64,000 nucleotides of DNA from CAZJRB01 sp964547995 (lineage in GTDB: Bacteria > Planctomycetota > Planctomycetia > Pirellulales > Thermoguttaceae), in assembly GCA_964547995.1 (NCBI GenBank), contig CAZJRB010000002.1, positions 1-64,000 on the forward strand. Direction: 5' to 3'. Positions 39,726 through 49,193 of this stretch are shown one piece after another. Both the position numbers and the translations under genes were made by a program. Within the stretch, counting starts at the first letter, position 1, and each line of letters starts with the position of its first letter. The notes under the pieces were generated by a model. That model saw nothing but the letters and a program-made list of their open reading frames with translations. It had not been told where the DNA came from and did not search any database.

Positions 39726-42629
39726 ATGGCCAAGTTCCGCATTGCCCCCCCCTTATACTACTCCATCGCTTTCCGCCGCCTCGCGGTCGTGACTTTGTTT
39801 GCGTTGGCCGTATTGTGTGGTTCGTTGTTGTGGGGCCAGAGCTCGCCGTGGCCGCTGCAACACGGGACATCGCCGCCGCCCCCACAATCGTTACCATTGC
39901 CGCAGGCACCGCCGGAGCTGCTCCAGGCACCGCCCGAAGCGCCGACCGAATTGCCGGGACAAGAGAACGTTGTCAAGGTCGTGATCCAGGGCAATCAGAC
40001 GATTCCGGTGCAAAAGATCCTGTCGAGCATCCGCACGCGAGCCGGCCGACCGCTCGACATCGAGACGGTAAGGGAGGACATTCACCGCTTGATCCGCACT
40101 CGCTTGTTCGTCGATGTCAAGCCGTACAGCCGGAAGGTTCCGGGCGGGCAGATCGTGATCTTCGACGTGTTCGAGCGACCCTTGATCCGTGAGATCAAGT
40201 TCATCGGCAACACCAAAATCAAGTCGAAGACCCTGGCCAAGGAAATCGACATCAAGGTCGGCGATGCCGTCAATCCGTACACCGTCAGTCAGGGCCGCAG
40301 GAAGATCGAGGAGTTTTACCAAGACCGCGGCTTCAGCAAAGTCCGCGTTCAGGTATTCGAAGGCAACAAGCCACAGGACCGGCGTGTCGTCTATCTGATC
40401 AACGAGGGACACAAACAGAAAGTCCTTTGGACACGGTTTATCGGCAATACGATTGCCGACGATGCCCGGCTGAGAACGCAGATCGAATCGAAGCCGCCGA
40501 TGTTCTACATCTTCAAGGGCGAGGTCAACCGGGAGGAAATCGACAGAGACGTTGACCGGCTGACGACATACTATCGCGGGCTCGGATTCCTCAAAGCCAA
40601 GATTGGCCGCGAACTGAAGTTCGTCGCCGACGACAACTGGTTGATCCTGACCTTCGTCATCAACGAAGGCCCCCGGTTTGTTGTTGAGAGAATCTTGTTC
40701 GAAGGCAACATGAAGTACTCCGATGAAGATCTGGCCCATCAGTTGAAGCTCAAACCCGGCCAGTTCTTCAACCAGTCATCGCTGCTTCGCGACAAGGCCG
40801 ACATCCAGGACAAGTACGGCAGCGTCGGGTACATCTTTTCCGACGTCAATATCGAGTCCCGCATGTACGAGGGGGAAGGAAAAGTCGACCTGGTCTACGG
40901 CATCAGCGAAGGCGACCGCTACCGGGTCGGCGACATCAACGTCGACATCGAGGGCGAGTATCCGCATACGATGGTCACCACCATTTTGAATCGCTTGTCG
41001 CTAAAGCCGGGCGACATTGTGGACGTTCGTGAGTTACGGGCGAGCGAGCGGCGGCTGCGGGCGTCGGGGTTATTTCTGGTCGATCCCAAACAGGGAATCG
41101 CGCCGAAGATCGTTTTCAGCCCCCCGCAGTTCAACGACTTCGAGACGGAAGCGGTCCGCCGGCCGCCGGGGAAGATTCGCGGTCAAAGTCCCGATGCCCC
41201 CGTCTCGCCGAACGGCGACCGCCGGGTGCATTTCATGATTCGCGGCCGGGTGTTGCCGCAAAGTCGACAACCGCCCAGGGCACAGCCCGATTCCCATACG
41301 GGACCGTACTATCCGGGTTTCCGGCCGCGAGAACAGCGGGTCGTGCGAGGTCAGAGCATCGACGGACGCGCGGTACCGTCGCTTCCACCGCGGAACCAGG
41401 GGTACGCTCCTTCCACGACGTACACCGGGCAACCGGATGCGTCATACCCAAGGGTCGCTGCCGCCCCGACGCCGGCGCCCCCGTTAATGCCGGGCAGAGG
41501 CGTCCTTAGCCCGGAATCGCCTTCCTTCGACGACTCGATGGAGACAGAGACAACCCGACCGCTGCCGCTGGGCGTGGTCGTCAATGAAGCGCCCACCGGC
41601 CGTTTCATGTTTGGCGTCGGCGTGAACTCCGACGCCGGGCTGGTCGGCTCGGCTGTGATCGACGAGCGGAACTTCGATCTGTTCCGCCCGCCGCGGAGTT
41701 GGCGAGACATCGTCAACGCCACCGCCTGGCGAGGCGCCGGACAAACGCTCCGAATCGAGGCCGTTCCCGGCACCGAAGTCCAGAGGTACATGATCAACTT
41801 CCAGGAACCGTACCTGCTGAACACCTACGTTGCGTTGGGGCTGAGCGGCTATTTCTACGACCGGCGGTATTTCGAATGGGACGAGCAGCGAGCCGGCGGC
41901 CGGGTTAGCCTGGGATATCAATTCCGGCCCGATCTTTCGGGAAGCCTCGCATTTCGCGGCGCAAGGGTCAATATCCACGACGTCGTCGCCCCCACTCTAC
42001 CCGAACTGGCCGAAGTATTGGGCGACAACACCTTGTACGGATTCAGTGCCCGACTGGCACACGATACCCGTGACAACGCGTTCTTGCCGACCTCGGGCCA
42101 CCTGATCGAACTCTCGTGCGAGCAGGTCACCGGCACGTGGACCTATTCGCGCGGCGAGGTCGACGTCCGCAAGTACTTCCTTTTGCACGAGCGAGCCGAC
42201 GGCTCGGGCCGACACGTCGTTGGCGTTTCCGCCCGGATGGGAGTCACCGGCAGCGATACGCCGATTTACGACCGCTACTTTATCGGCGGTTTCTCGACTC
42301 TCCGCGGTTTTGATTTTCGCGAGGCGTCGCCGCGCCGCAACGGGATTCTCGTCGGCGGTGACTTCCTCATGTTGGCAAAAATCCAGTACATGTTCCCGGT
42401 CACGGCCGACGACATGCTCCACGCGGTGGTCTTCTGCGACACGGGTACGGTGGAACCGACGATCGACGATTGGTCGAACAAGTACCGGGTGGCGCCGGGT
42501 GTGGGTCTGCGGGTGACGGTGCCGGCGATGGGCCCTGCCCCGATCGCCCTGGACTTCGCCTTTCCCGTCAGCACCAACCCCGGCGACCGGGAAGAGATGT
42601 TCAGCTTCTTCGTTGGGTTCAATCACTAG
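39726..42629 (+). CDS. bamA: Outer membrane protein assembly factor BamA (967 aa)
   Basis: Inserts beta-barrel proteins in the outer membrane. AAAGGG precedes the ATG at 39726. A signal peptide (about residues 15-34) is followed by a Pro/Gln-rich stretch, then several POTRA domains (VVKVVIQGNQTIPVQKIL, IREIKFIGNTKIKSKTL, FVVERILFEGNMKYSDEDL, YRVGDINVDIEGEYPHTM). A Pro/Arg/Gly-rich insertion of about 130 residues (roughly 480-610) separates POTRA from the barrel. The barrel (about 612-967) keeps the lid motif as GGFSTLRGF in place of VRGF. With waaA it supports a Gram-negative-type envelope. Confidence 0.93.
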   Translation: MAKFRIAPPLYYSIAFRRLAVVTLFALAVLCGSLLWGQSSPWPLQHGTSPPPPQSLPLPQAPPELLQAPPEAPTELPGQENVVKVVIQGNQTIPVQKILSSIRTRAGRPLDIETVREDIHRLIRTRLFVDVKPYSRKVPGGQIVIFDVFERPLIREIKFIGNTKIKSKTLAKEIDIKVGDAVNPYTVSQGRRKIEEFYQDRGFSKVRVQVFEGNKPQDRRVVYLINEGHKQKVLWTRFIGNTIADDARLRTQIESKPPMFYIFKGEVNREEIDRDVDRLTTYYRGLGFLKAKIGRELKFVADDNWLILTFVINEGPRFVVERILFEGNMKYSDEDLAHQLKLKPGQFFNQSSLLRDKADIQDKYGSVGYIFSDVNIESRMYEGEGKVDLVYGISEGDRYRVGDINVDIEGEYPHTMVTTILNRLSLKPGDIVDVRELRASERRLRASGLFLVDPKQGIAPKIVFSPPQFNDFETEAVRRPPGKIRGQSPDAPVSPNGDRRVHFMIRGRVLPQSRQPPRAQPDSHTGPYYPGFRPREQRVVRGQSIDGRAVPSLPPRNQGYAPSTTYTGQPDASYPRVAAAPTPAPPLMPGRGVLSPESPSFDDSMETETTRPLPLGVVVNEAPTGRFMFGVGVNSDAGLVGSAVIDERNFDLFRPPRSWRDIVNATAWRGAGQTLRIEAVPGTEVQRYMINFQEPYLLNTYVALGLSGYFYDRRYFEWDEQRAGGRVSLGYQFRPDLSGSLAFRGARVNIHDVVAPTLPELAEVLGDNTLYGFSARLAHDTRDNAFLPTSGHLIELSCEQVTGTWTYSRGEVDVRKYFLLHERADGSGRHVVGVSARMGVTGSDTPIYDRYFIGGFSTLRGFDFREASPRRNGILVGGDFLMLAKIQYMFPVTADDMLHAVVFCDTGTVEPTIDDWSNKYRVAPGVGLRVTVPAMGPAPIALDFAFPVSTNPGDREEMFSFFVGFNH

Positions 42630-42726
42630 ACGGCAGCTTATGCGAAGCCGCGAGCGCCGGTCGCGCCCGGCGTGCCTGACGGTTTGAGCGATCTGTTTTC
42701 TGCTCCGCCCTGCGTTGCGGGCCGGC

Positions 42727-43260
42727 TCAATCATACTTGATCAAGCTGACGACCTTGTACTGGTCGATCTTCTTTATCCCGCCGAGCGCGACCAGCTCGA
42801 TGAGGAATGCGGCACCGGCGACGTTGCCGCCGGCCTTTTCGACCATCTTGCAGCAGGCCTCGATCGTGCCGCCGGTGGCCAGCAGGTCGTCGACGATCAG
42901 GACGTTGGCGCCCTGGGGGATCGCGTCGGCATGGATTTCCAGCGTGTCGGTGCCGTATTCGAGTTCGTAGGTGTACGAGAGCGTCTCGTAGGGCAACTTG
43001 CCGGGTTTGCGGACGGGGACCAGTGCCGCGTCGAGTTGCAGGGCGATTGGACCGGCGAACAGGAACCCCCGGGCCTCCGCCGCGGCGACAACGTCAACGC
43101 CCGCATTCCGGAACGGCTCGGCCATGTCGTCGACCGCCTTGCCGAACGCCGCGGGCGCGGAAAGCAGCGTGGTGATGTCGCGGAACAGTATCCCCGGCTT
43201 GGGAAAATCGGGGATGCTGCGGATGTAGTCGGTCAGCTTCAGTTCGCTCGATTCGGACAT
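42727..43260 (-). CDS. apt: Adenine phosphoribosyltransferase (177 aa)
   Basis: Salvages adenine with PRPP to AMP. The PRPP-binding motif VLIVDDLLATGGT and the family blocks DFPKPGILFRDIT, EARGFLFAGPIAL and VRKPGKLP are intact. Standard length. Convergent with bamA. Confidence 0.96.
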   Translation of the reverse strand: MSESSELKLTDYIRSIPDFPKPGILFRDITTLLSAPAAFGKAVDDMAEPFRNAGVDVVAAAEARGFLFAGPIALQLDAALVPVRKPGKLPYETLSYTYELEYGTDTLEIHADAIPQGANVLIVDDLLATGGTIEACCKMVEKAGGNVAGAAFLIELVALGGIKKIDQYKVVSLIKYD

Positions 43261-43302
43261 CGTGTCGCTCCGTGGGGTTCGGCGGGAATGGGGTGTGCCC
43301 CA

Positions 43303-43330
43303 AGTATAAACCCTTGTTGTGTCGGTACAA
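43303..43330 (-). promoter_or_regulatory. Sigma70-type promoter for apt
   Basis: On the minus strand, TTGTAC (43330-43325) and TATACT (43308-43303), spacer 16. It lies 43 bases before the apt ATG. Confidence 0.55.
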
Positions 43331-43432
43331 GGGCCCCCCTGGTTGAAAACGGGGCGTCGATCTCGAATGGTGGACGAACGTGCGCAAGGAGGGACACGAC
43401 GATGGTTGATGTCGTGGCAAAGTAGGGGGGTG

Positions 43433-44266
43433 CTACTCGAGGCTTTCCGCCAGCCTGGCGAGCGCTTCGGTTTCGATCTGGCGGACGCGTTCGCGGGTCA
43501 GCCCGAGGGTTTCGCCGATTTCCTTGAGCGTGCGGGGTTCGTGGTCGTCGAGTCCGAACCGCATCCTCAGGACGGTAGCCTCGCGGTTATCCATGATTTC
43601 CAATTGCCGCATGACGTGTTTGAGGTTATCGTGCTCGACGAGTTCGTCTTCGGGTGTGCGTGCCCGCTCGTCCATGATCATCTCGCCCAGCGACCATCCG
43701 GCCTCGGCCTGATCGGTTTGCGGGGTGAGGTTGTAGATGCGGATGGCTTTCTTGATGATGGGGAGCTTCTTGCGCGGCAGACCCAACACGCGTGCAACTT
43801 CTTCAGGTGTGGGCGATCGGCCCAGCTCTTCTGCCAACCGGGTGCTCGCCCTGCGCCATTTCGAGAGCAGCTCTACCATGTAGGCGGGAATACGAATCGC
43901 CTTGGCCGTATTGATCAGTGCCCGCTTGATCGATTGCTTGATCCAGTAGCTGGCGTAGGTGGAAAAACGTGTGCCGACGGCCGGGTCGAATCCTTCGACG
44001 GCGCGGAGCAGCCCGAGGTTACCTTCCTCGATGAGATCCTGAAGTCCGAGCCCTTTGCCGGTATAGCCGCGGGCGATGTTCACGACGAGTCGGAGGTTGG
44101 CGCGGACCATCCGGTCGCGGGCCTCGGTGTCGCCCTCACCGATCGCAACGGCCAACTCCTGCTCGTCCTCCGGCGAAAGGAGCGAGGTCTCGTTGATCTC
44201 GCGGAGGTACGTCTCCAAGGGGGATTGCACCGCAGCGGATTGTCGGCGTCGTGCTGTGGTTCTCAT
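43433..44266 (-). CDS. RNA polymerase sigma factor, RpoD/SigA type (277 aa)
   Basis: A short primary-type sigma70. Region 1.2 (SPLETYLREINETSLLSPEDE), region 2 (VRANLRLVVNIARGY, DLIEEGNLGLLRAVEGFD, FSTYASYWIKQSI), region 3 and region 4.2 helix-turn-helix (RTLKEIGETLGLTRERVRQIE) are all present. Region 1.1 is absent and the total length is below a housekeeping RpoD, so a group 2 or streamlined primary factor is likely. The ATG at 44266 (MRTTARRRQSAAV) is preferred to the longer open frame. Candidate promoters in this window fit its expected -35/-10 specificity. Confidence 0.9.
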   Translation of the reverse strand: MRTTARRRQSAAVQSPLETYLREINETSLLSPEDEQELAVAIGEGDTEARDRMVRANLRLVVNIARGYTGKGLGLQDLIEEGNLGLLRAVEGFDPAVGTRFSTYASYWIKQSIKRALINTAKAIRIPAYMVELLSKWRRASTRLAEELGRSPTPEEVARVLGLPRKKLPIIKKAIRIYNLTPQTDQAEAGWSLGEMIMDERARTPEDELVEHDNLKHVMRQLEIMDNREATVLRMRFGLDDHEPRTLKEIGETLGLTRERVRQIETEALARLAESLE

Positions 44267-44508
44267 CGTGCGCACAATAAGCGAGGACTTGCAGGTTGCC
44301 TGGAGAAATCTTCGACGCCGAAGGACCTTCAACTGCAAACAAGCGACGAGGTAACGAGGTGGGCCGAATTTAGGTGAGTTTCGGGCAATACCGAAAAGAA
44401 CGACCTCACCGGTATTGACCAGCCGAATCGTCAAAAAGCTACCCCCGGAGTGTGGAAGAGAAATTCCCGCGGGGCGTCCTTGCCTTCGGGTTCTTCCGGC
44501 TGTTTGGG

Positions 44509-46389
44509 CTATTCGGGCTCGTCGCCGGAGGTCTCTGCGGATTCTGCCGATTGATCCTCCTGGGCTGCTTCAACCTTTTTCGATTTACCCTTGGCATCCG
44601 ACTTTTCGTCTTTTGCCGGCTGAACCGGTTGAATCAGGGGGCCGCTGACGCCCACACCACCTTTTAGTGAACTCTCGTCGACGACGGTGGCCGGCGGGAC
44701 CTCCTCCGCTTTCGCGGCATCGGCCTCCTCGTGCGCCCATTCGACTCGCTTCCGCGACAGGCCGATCTTCCGCTCGTCCGGATCGACCCGAAGCACCTTG
44801 ATCTCGATCTGTTCGCCGACTTGGACCACTTCTTCGGGGTTCTCGACCTTGTGATCGGCCAGTTCGGAGATGTGCAACAGGCCCTCCAGCCCGTCTTCCA
44901 AACCGACGAAAACGCCGAAGTTGGTGATCTTCGTGACCGGCCCGGTCACCAGTTGGCCGGGTTGGTACTTGCTGGGTATGTCGTTCGCCCAAGGGTCTTC
45001 GATTAGTTGTTTCAACCCCAAGGCAATCCGGCGGCGTTCTTGATCGACCGCGAGAACGCGGCACTCGATCTCCTGCCCCTTTTCGACAATCTCGTTGGGG
45101 TGACTGATCTTGCGCGTCCAGGACATGTCGCTGACGTGCAGAAGGCCGTCGATTCCTTCTTCGATTTCGATGAACGCACCGTAATTGGTCAGATTGCGGA
45201 CCCTTCCCTTGACAATGCTCTCGGGCGGGTACCGATCGGCGACCTTGTCCCAGGGGTTTTCCTGGGTCTGTTTCATGCCGAGGGAGATTTCCTGCTTCTC
45301 GCGGTTGATTCCCAGCACGACGACATCGATCTCGTCGTCGATTTGGACCAGTTCGCTCGGATGGCTGATCCGTCGGGTCCACGACATCTCGCTGATATGG
45401 ACCAACCCCTCGATTCCCTCCTCGAGCTTGACAAACGCCCCGTAGCTCATCACGTTGACGACGGTACCGCGGACGTGTTCACCGACGGGGTACTTCTCGT
45501 CGACATTTTCCCAAGGACTGGCGGTCTTCTGCTTGAGGCCTAGGGCGATCTTTTCCTTTTCGAGGTCGATGTGCAATATCTGCACCCCGATTTCTTGGTC
45601 GATGGCAAGTATTTCGGAGGGGTGGGAAATGCGCCCCCAGCTCATGTCGGTGATGTGCAACAACCCGTCGATTCCCCCGAGATCGACAAAGGCTCCGAAC
45701 TCGGCGATATTCTTGACAACGCCTTTGCGGAGTTGGCCGACCTCCAACTTGGTAAGCAGCTCTGCGCGACGTTCGGCCCGCTCCGATTCAATCAGCGCCC
45801 GGCGGCTGATGACGATATTCCGACGTGCCTCGTCGATTTTCAGCACGATACACTGGATGGTGCGTCCGATGTAGTCGCCGATATCGGCCGGGCGGCGGAT
45901 GTCGACTTGACTGGCCGGCAGAAAGACGTTCACACCGATGTCGACCAGCAGTCCCCCCTTGATTTTCCGCGTGACTACCCCGGTTACCACCTCGCCTTCA
46001 TGGGTGCCTTGGGTAACACATTCCCAGTCAATGATCTTCTGGGCCTTGCGCTTGCTAAGCGTGATCATCCCGCGGCTATCGTCGACCAGCCCGTGGATAT
46101 CCTCGACATCCTCGATGAGGACCTGAACGATTTGCCCCGGCTCGGGCAATTCCTCATCGTCGTCCCACTCGTTGCGCAGGATAATTCCTTCGCTCTTATA
46201 GCCGACGTCAACCAACACGAAATCCCCTTCGGCGCGGAGCACGCGCCCCTCGACGATCTGGTTGACGACGACGTCTTTGGTTAGGTCCCAATAATCCTCT
46301 TCCGAGAAACCCTCTTCAGCGGCTTGCAGTTCCTGCTGCCACTCTTCCTCATTGAGATCCAGCCCTCGTATCAGGTTCCGGTTGACCAT
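44509..46389 (-). CDS. rpsA: 30S ribosomal protein S1 (626 aa)
   Basis: mRNA-binding ribosomal protein with six S1 OB-fold repeats. Recognisable repeat cores are EGRVLRAEGDFVLVDVG, TGVVTRKIKGGLLVDIG, KGVVKNIAEFGAFVDLG, RGTVVNVMSYGAFVKLE, KGRVRNLTNYGAFIEIE and TGPVTKITNFGVFVGLE. The first two are degenerate, as in other S1 proteins. The tail after residue ~565 is Ala/Glu/Lys-rich. The start at 46389 (MVNRNLIRGLDLNEEEW) is best; the preceding open frame is not protein-like. It has no strong Shine-Dalgarno. It has its own promoter and lies in the cmk-plsC-rpsA order. Confidence 0.95.
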   Translation of the reverse strand: MVNRNLIRGLDLNEEEWQQELQAAEEGFSEEDYWDLTKDVVVNQIVEGRVLRAEGDFVLVDVGYKSEGIILRNEWDDDEELPEPGQIVQVLIEDVEDIHGLVDDSRGMITLSKRKAQKIIDWECVTQGTHEGEVVTGVVTRKIKGGLLVDIGVNVFLPASQVDIRRPADIGDYIGRTIQCIVLKIDEARRNIVISRRALIESERAERRAELLTKLEVGQLRKGVVKNIAEFGAFVDLGGIDGLLHITDMSWGRISHPSEILAIDQEIGVQILHIDLEKEKIALGLKQKTASPWENVDEKYPVGEHVRGTVVNVMSYGAFVKLEEGIEGLVHISEMSWTRRISHPSELVQIDDEIDVVVLGINREKQEISLGMKQTQENPWDKVADRYPPESIVKGRVRNLTNYGAFIEIEEGIDGLLHVSDMSWTRKISHPNEIVEKGQEIECRVLAVDQERRRIALGLKQLIEDPWANDIPSKYQPGQLVTGPVTKITNFGVFVGLEDGLEGLLHISELADHKVENPEEVVQVGEQIEIKVLRVDPDERKIGLSRKRVEWAHEEADAAKAEEVPPATVVDESSLKGGVGVSGPLIQPVQPAKDEKSDAKGKSKKVEAAQEDQSAESAETSGDEPE

Positions 46390-46468
46390 AAAATCCGACG
46401 TTGTAAGGGAAACACTTGATGCCGCCCCTCCACGCAAGGGGTCATTACAAATCATCGAGTAATCCGGT

Positions 46469-46497
46469 AGTATAACAGATCGCCGCCCCGCCAACAA
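46469..46497 (-). promoter_or_regulatory. Sigma70-type promoter for rpsA
   Basis: On the minus strand, TTGTTG (46497-46492) and TATACT (46474-46469), spacer 17. The transcript would carry a leader of about 70 bases before the rpsA ATG. Confidence 0.6.
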
Positions 46498-46583
46498 TTG
46501 CGCCAACCCTCGGTCCGGCAAGGATTTTGGCATTTTTCCGGGCAACACCTGTCCCCCGAGTTACCACACTACAGGCGTACATT

Positions 46584-47279
46584 CTAATGGGTCGAAAGCA
46601 GGGGCATTCTTGAATATGGCCTGGAACGATCCGGCGGGGCAAACTGTGGCTGGTCCCGCAATCCCGCATGGCACTCTCGCACGCGACGCTCGACCTCCTC
46701 GATCAGTTTTCGCTCGTCAAGGGCCTTGACCTCTTTGGGCAAGATCGGCTTGCCATAGCGGACGTGAATGACGCCGAACCAGGGTAACATCCTCCCGCGA
46801 GGCCACGCAGCATGGGCGCCCTCGATGGCGACCGGAAGGATCGCCGAGTTGGAACGCACCGCCAATGCCGTGAAGCCCGGCCGAAACGGTCCGATTTCGC
46901 CGTCCGCCGTTCGCGTCCCCTCCGGAAAAACCACCACCATCTCACCCCGTTTCAGCCGTCTCAGCGATTCCTTGATCCCCGAAAGCCCCATCCCCTCGCG
47001 GTCGATCGGAATCGCGTCAAGCGACTTGATCAACCAGCGGAACGGTGCAAAGCCGAACAGCGTATTCCGGGCGAGGTAGTTCATGCGCCGACGGCTGCCC
47101 ATCCCGACCAGCACCGGATCGAAATGGCTCTGGTGGTTCGACACGACCAGAACCCCGCCCTCCGACGGAATGTTGTGTTGCCCCGAGTGGCGCACTTGGT
47201 AACAGAGGATGCCCGCCAATTCCGCGAGACGGCGAAGGAATTCGTACCAGGCATCGCTGTAGAACGGGCGTTGGGACAT
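46584..47279 (-). CDS. plsC: 1-acyl-sn-glycerol-3-phosphate acyltransferase (231 aa)
   Basis: Second acylation step of phospholipid synthesis. The HX4D catalytic motif is NHQSHFD, with FPEGTRTADG as the glycerol-phosphate binding block and PVAIEGAHAAWPRG later. Standard length. It lies between cmk and rpsA on the minus strand, a conserved grouping. Confidence 0.93.
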   Translation of the reverse strand: MSQRPFYSDAWYEFLRRLAELAGILCYQVRHSGQHNIPSEGGVLVVSNHQSHFDPVLVGMGSRRRMNYLARNTLFGFAPFRWLIKSLDAIPIDREGMGLSGIKESLRRLKRGEMVVVFPEGTRTADGEIGPFRPGFTALAVRSNSAILPVAIEGAHAAWPRGRMLPWFGVIHVRYGKPILPKEVKALDERKLIEEVERRVRECHAGLRDQPQFAPPDRSRPYSRMPLLSTH

Positions 47280-47344
47280 AGCGACAGGGTATTGGGTGAT
47301 GAGTGTGGGTGGTCAGTGGTGCGAGGGGAAGCTATGGGCGGCTG

Positions 47345-47998
47345 TCATGGTTTCTTGCTCTCAACGAGGGATTCCAGGCGATCGACGACCTCGTCGAGCG
47401 CCATGCCGTCGGTGCAGACCTCCACGGCGTCGGCGGCGGCAACCAGCGGACCGAACGGGCGACTGGAATCTTCCTGATCGCGACGCTCTTGAGCCGCCAA
47501 CACTTCTTCCAAGGTGGCCGTTTCGCCCTGCGCCCGCACATCGGCCAGCCGGCGCCGGGCACGTTCTTCGGGACCGGCCGTCAGGAATATCTTACACTCG
47601 GCATCCGGAAAGACCAGCGGCCCCTGGTCGCGGCCCTCGGCTACCACGTCCTCATCACCGGCGGCGGCCGCCCGCTGCAGCTTTACGAGGTGCTGCCGGA
47701 CGGCCGGATTATCTGCCGCATGGCGGGTCACGGCGGTCGTTTCCGTCGTTCGAATTGCCTCGCTGACGTCCTCGCCGTCGAGCAGGACCCTCGGGCCGAC
47801 CAGTTGAATATCAACCTGTCTGGCAATCTTGGCCAGTTGCTCCGGCCGGTCCCAGTCCACGCCCTGTCTCAACCCGGCCAGCGCGACGGCCCGGTACATG
47901 GCGCCGGTATCCAGAAACCGGGCGCCCAACCGTCGTGCCAACGCCCGGCCAACGCTGCTCTTTCCGGCGCCGGCAGGTCCGTCAATGGTGATAAGCAT
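47345..47998 (-). CDS. cmk: Cytidylate kinase (217 aa)
   Basis: Phosphorylates CMP and dCMP. The P-loop is IDGPAGAGKSS, followed by RFLDTGAMYRAVAL and the CMP-binding block EGRDQGPLVFPDA, which reads GRDQGP where most families have GRDIGT. The ATG at 47998 (MLITIDGP) matches the family start; the upstream open frame is a repeat-rich stretch and not protein-like. It lies 65 bp upstream of plsC. Confidence 0.95.
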   Translation of the reverse strand: MLITIDGPAGAGKSSVGRALARRLGARFLDTGAMYRAVALAGLRQGVDWDRPEQLAKIARQVDIQLVGPRVLLDGEDVSEAIRTTETTAVTRHAADNPAVRQHLVKLQRAAAAGDEDVVAEGRDQGPLVFPDAECKIFLTAGPEERARRRLADVRAQGETATLEEVLAAQERRDQEDSSRPFGPLVAAADAVEVCTDGMALDEVVDRLESLVESKKP

Positions 47999-48001
47999 TG
48001 T

Positions 48002-48029
48002 GGTGAGTGGTGAGTGGTGGGTGGAACGA
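48002..48029. repeat. GTGGTGA microsatellite upstream of cmk
   Basis: Tandem GGTGAGT units immediately before the cmk start codon region. It could be a site of slipped replication and affects translation start recognition. Confidence 0.5.
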
Positions 48030-48042
48030 CTCAATTCCAAAG

Positions 48043-48063
48043 CCCCCGCACTGCATGCGGGGG
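48043..48063. repeat. Palindrome related to the 17486-17506 hairpin
   Basis: CCCCCGCA at 48043-48050 and TGCGGGGG at 48056-48063 form an 8-bp stem with a 5-base loop. Compared with the reverse complement of 17486-17506, it differs by one base-pair flip in the stem (G:C to C:G) and one loop base, with AAAG and GTTT flanks kept. Confidence 0.75.
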
Positions 48064-48175
48064 TTTGTGTTTCCCTCTTTTCTATTGTGCCATGCTTTTT
48101 CGGGCAGGGCAACCGGATATCGATTCCAGACGACCACACTGACTACCTCAGCGCATGCCCCCGGCAGTCGACCCG

Positions 48176-48205
48176 TTGGCAAATTGTGGAAATTCATGCT
48201 AAACT
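48176..48205 (+). promoter_or_regulatory. Candidate promoter for the 48237 gene
   Basis: TTGGCA at 48176-48181 and TAAACT at 48200-48205, spacer 18; about 32 bases before the GTG start. Confidence 0.5.
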
Positions 48206-48236
48206 CGCCGCACCAACAACCCGAAGGAGAAGTCCC

Positions 48237-49190
48237 GTGTTTCGCCTGGTAACCATTGCCGTGTTATTGGTTTCGACGTTCGTTGCTGTTGCCCTCGATC
48301 GAATTATTGTGGCCGGGGAATCACCGGACAAATGCTACCTGCTCTCGTACTTCACCCGAAACGGCGAAGACGGCTTGCACCTGGCCGCCAGCGACGACGG
48401 CATCCGGTGGACCGTGCCGCGCGACGCGTCGTATCTGAAGCCGGAAGTCGGTGGCCGACTGATGCGCGATCCGAGCATTGTCCAGGGCCCCGACGGCACG
48501 TTCCACATGGTCTGGACGACCGGCTGGTGGGTCAAGAACATCGGCTACGCCCACTCGAAGGACCTGATTCACTGGTCCGAGCAAAAGCAGATCCCAGTCA
48601 TGGAACACGAACCGAAGTGCCGCAATTGCTGGGCGCCCGAGTTGTTTTACGACGAGGCCGGCAAGAAGTATCTCATCGTGTGGTCGTCAACCTTACCCGA
48701 CCGGTTTGGGGAAACGGCCGCCAGCAGCGAGAGCAAACTCAACCACCGGATGTACTACACCACGACGACCGACTTCGAGACGTTCACGCCGGCGAAGCTC
48801 TTCTACGACCCCGGCTACAGCGTGATCGACGGTTTCATCGCCCGGGACGGCGACAGGTACTTGCTTTTCTACAAAGACGAGCGAATCAAGCCGAAGCCGA
48901 AGAAGGTGATCCTGATGGCCACGGCCGCGAAGCCCGAGGGCCCGTACTCGAAGCCGGCCGAGCCGATCATCCCCCGCGACTGGATCGAGGGCCCGTCGGC
49001 GATTAACCTCGGTGACAAGTGGATCGTCTACTTCGACTGCTACCGCAAAGGCTGCTACGGCGCGGCCACCTCGCCCGACTTGAAGACCTGGCAGGACATC
49101 ACCGACCAGTTGAAATTCCCCGGCCGCGCCCGCCACGGCACGATTCTGCGAGTGGACCGGAAGGTGATGGACGGGCTGAAGCAGAGGTAG
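48237..49190 (+). CDS. Secreted GH43-like five-bladed beta-propeller protein (317 aa)
   Basis: Glycoside hydrolase family 43/62-like fold. The start is GTG at 48237, with GAAGGAGA at 48223-48230 just before it. A signal peptide (about residues 3-25) precedes the propeller blades: LHLAASDDGIRWTVP, MRDPSIVQGPDGTFHMVWTTGWW, IGYAHSKDLIHWSEQ, NCWAPELFYDEAGKKYLIVWSS and EGPSAINLGDKWIVYFD. Family catalytic acids would be the Asp in MRDPSI, the Asp of VIDGFIARDGD and a Glu in WIEGPSA, all at expected spacing. The specific glycan is unknown; arabinose or galactose polymers are common substrates. Confidence 0.82.
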   Translation: MFRLVTIAVLLVSTFVAVALDRIIVAGESPDKCYLLSYFTRNGEDGLHLAASDDGIRWTVPRDASYLKPEVGGRLMRDPSIVQGPDGTFHMVWTTGWWVKNIGYAHSKDLIHWSEQKQIPVMEHEPKCRNCWAPELFYDEAGKKYLIVWSSTLPDRFGETAASSESKLNHRMYYTTTTDFETFTPAKLFYDPGYSVIDGFIARDGDRYLLFYKDERIKPKPKKVILMATAAKPEGPYSKPAEPIIPRDWIEGPSAINLGDKWIVYFDCYRKGCYGAATSPDLKTWQDITDQLKFPGRARHGTILRVDRKVMDGLKQR

Positions 49191-49193
49191 GGA

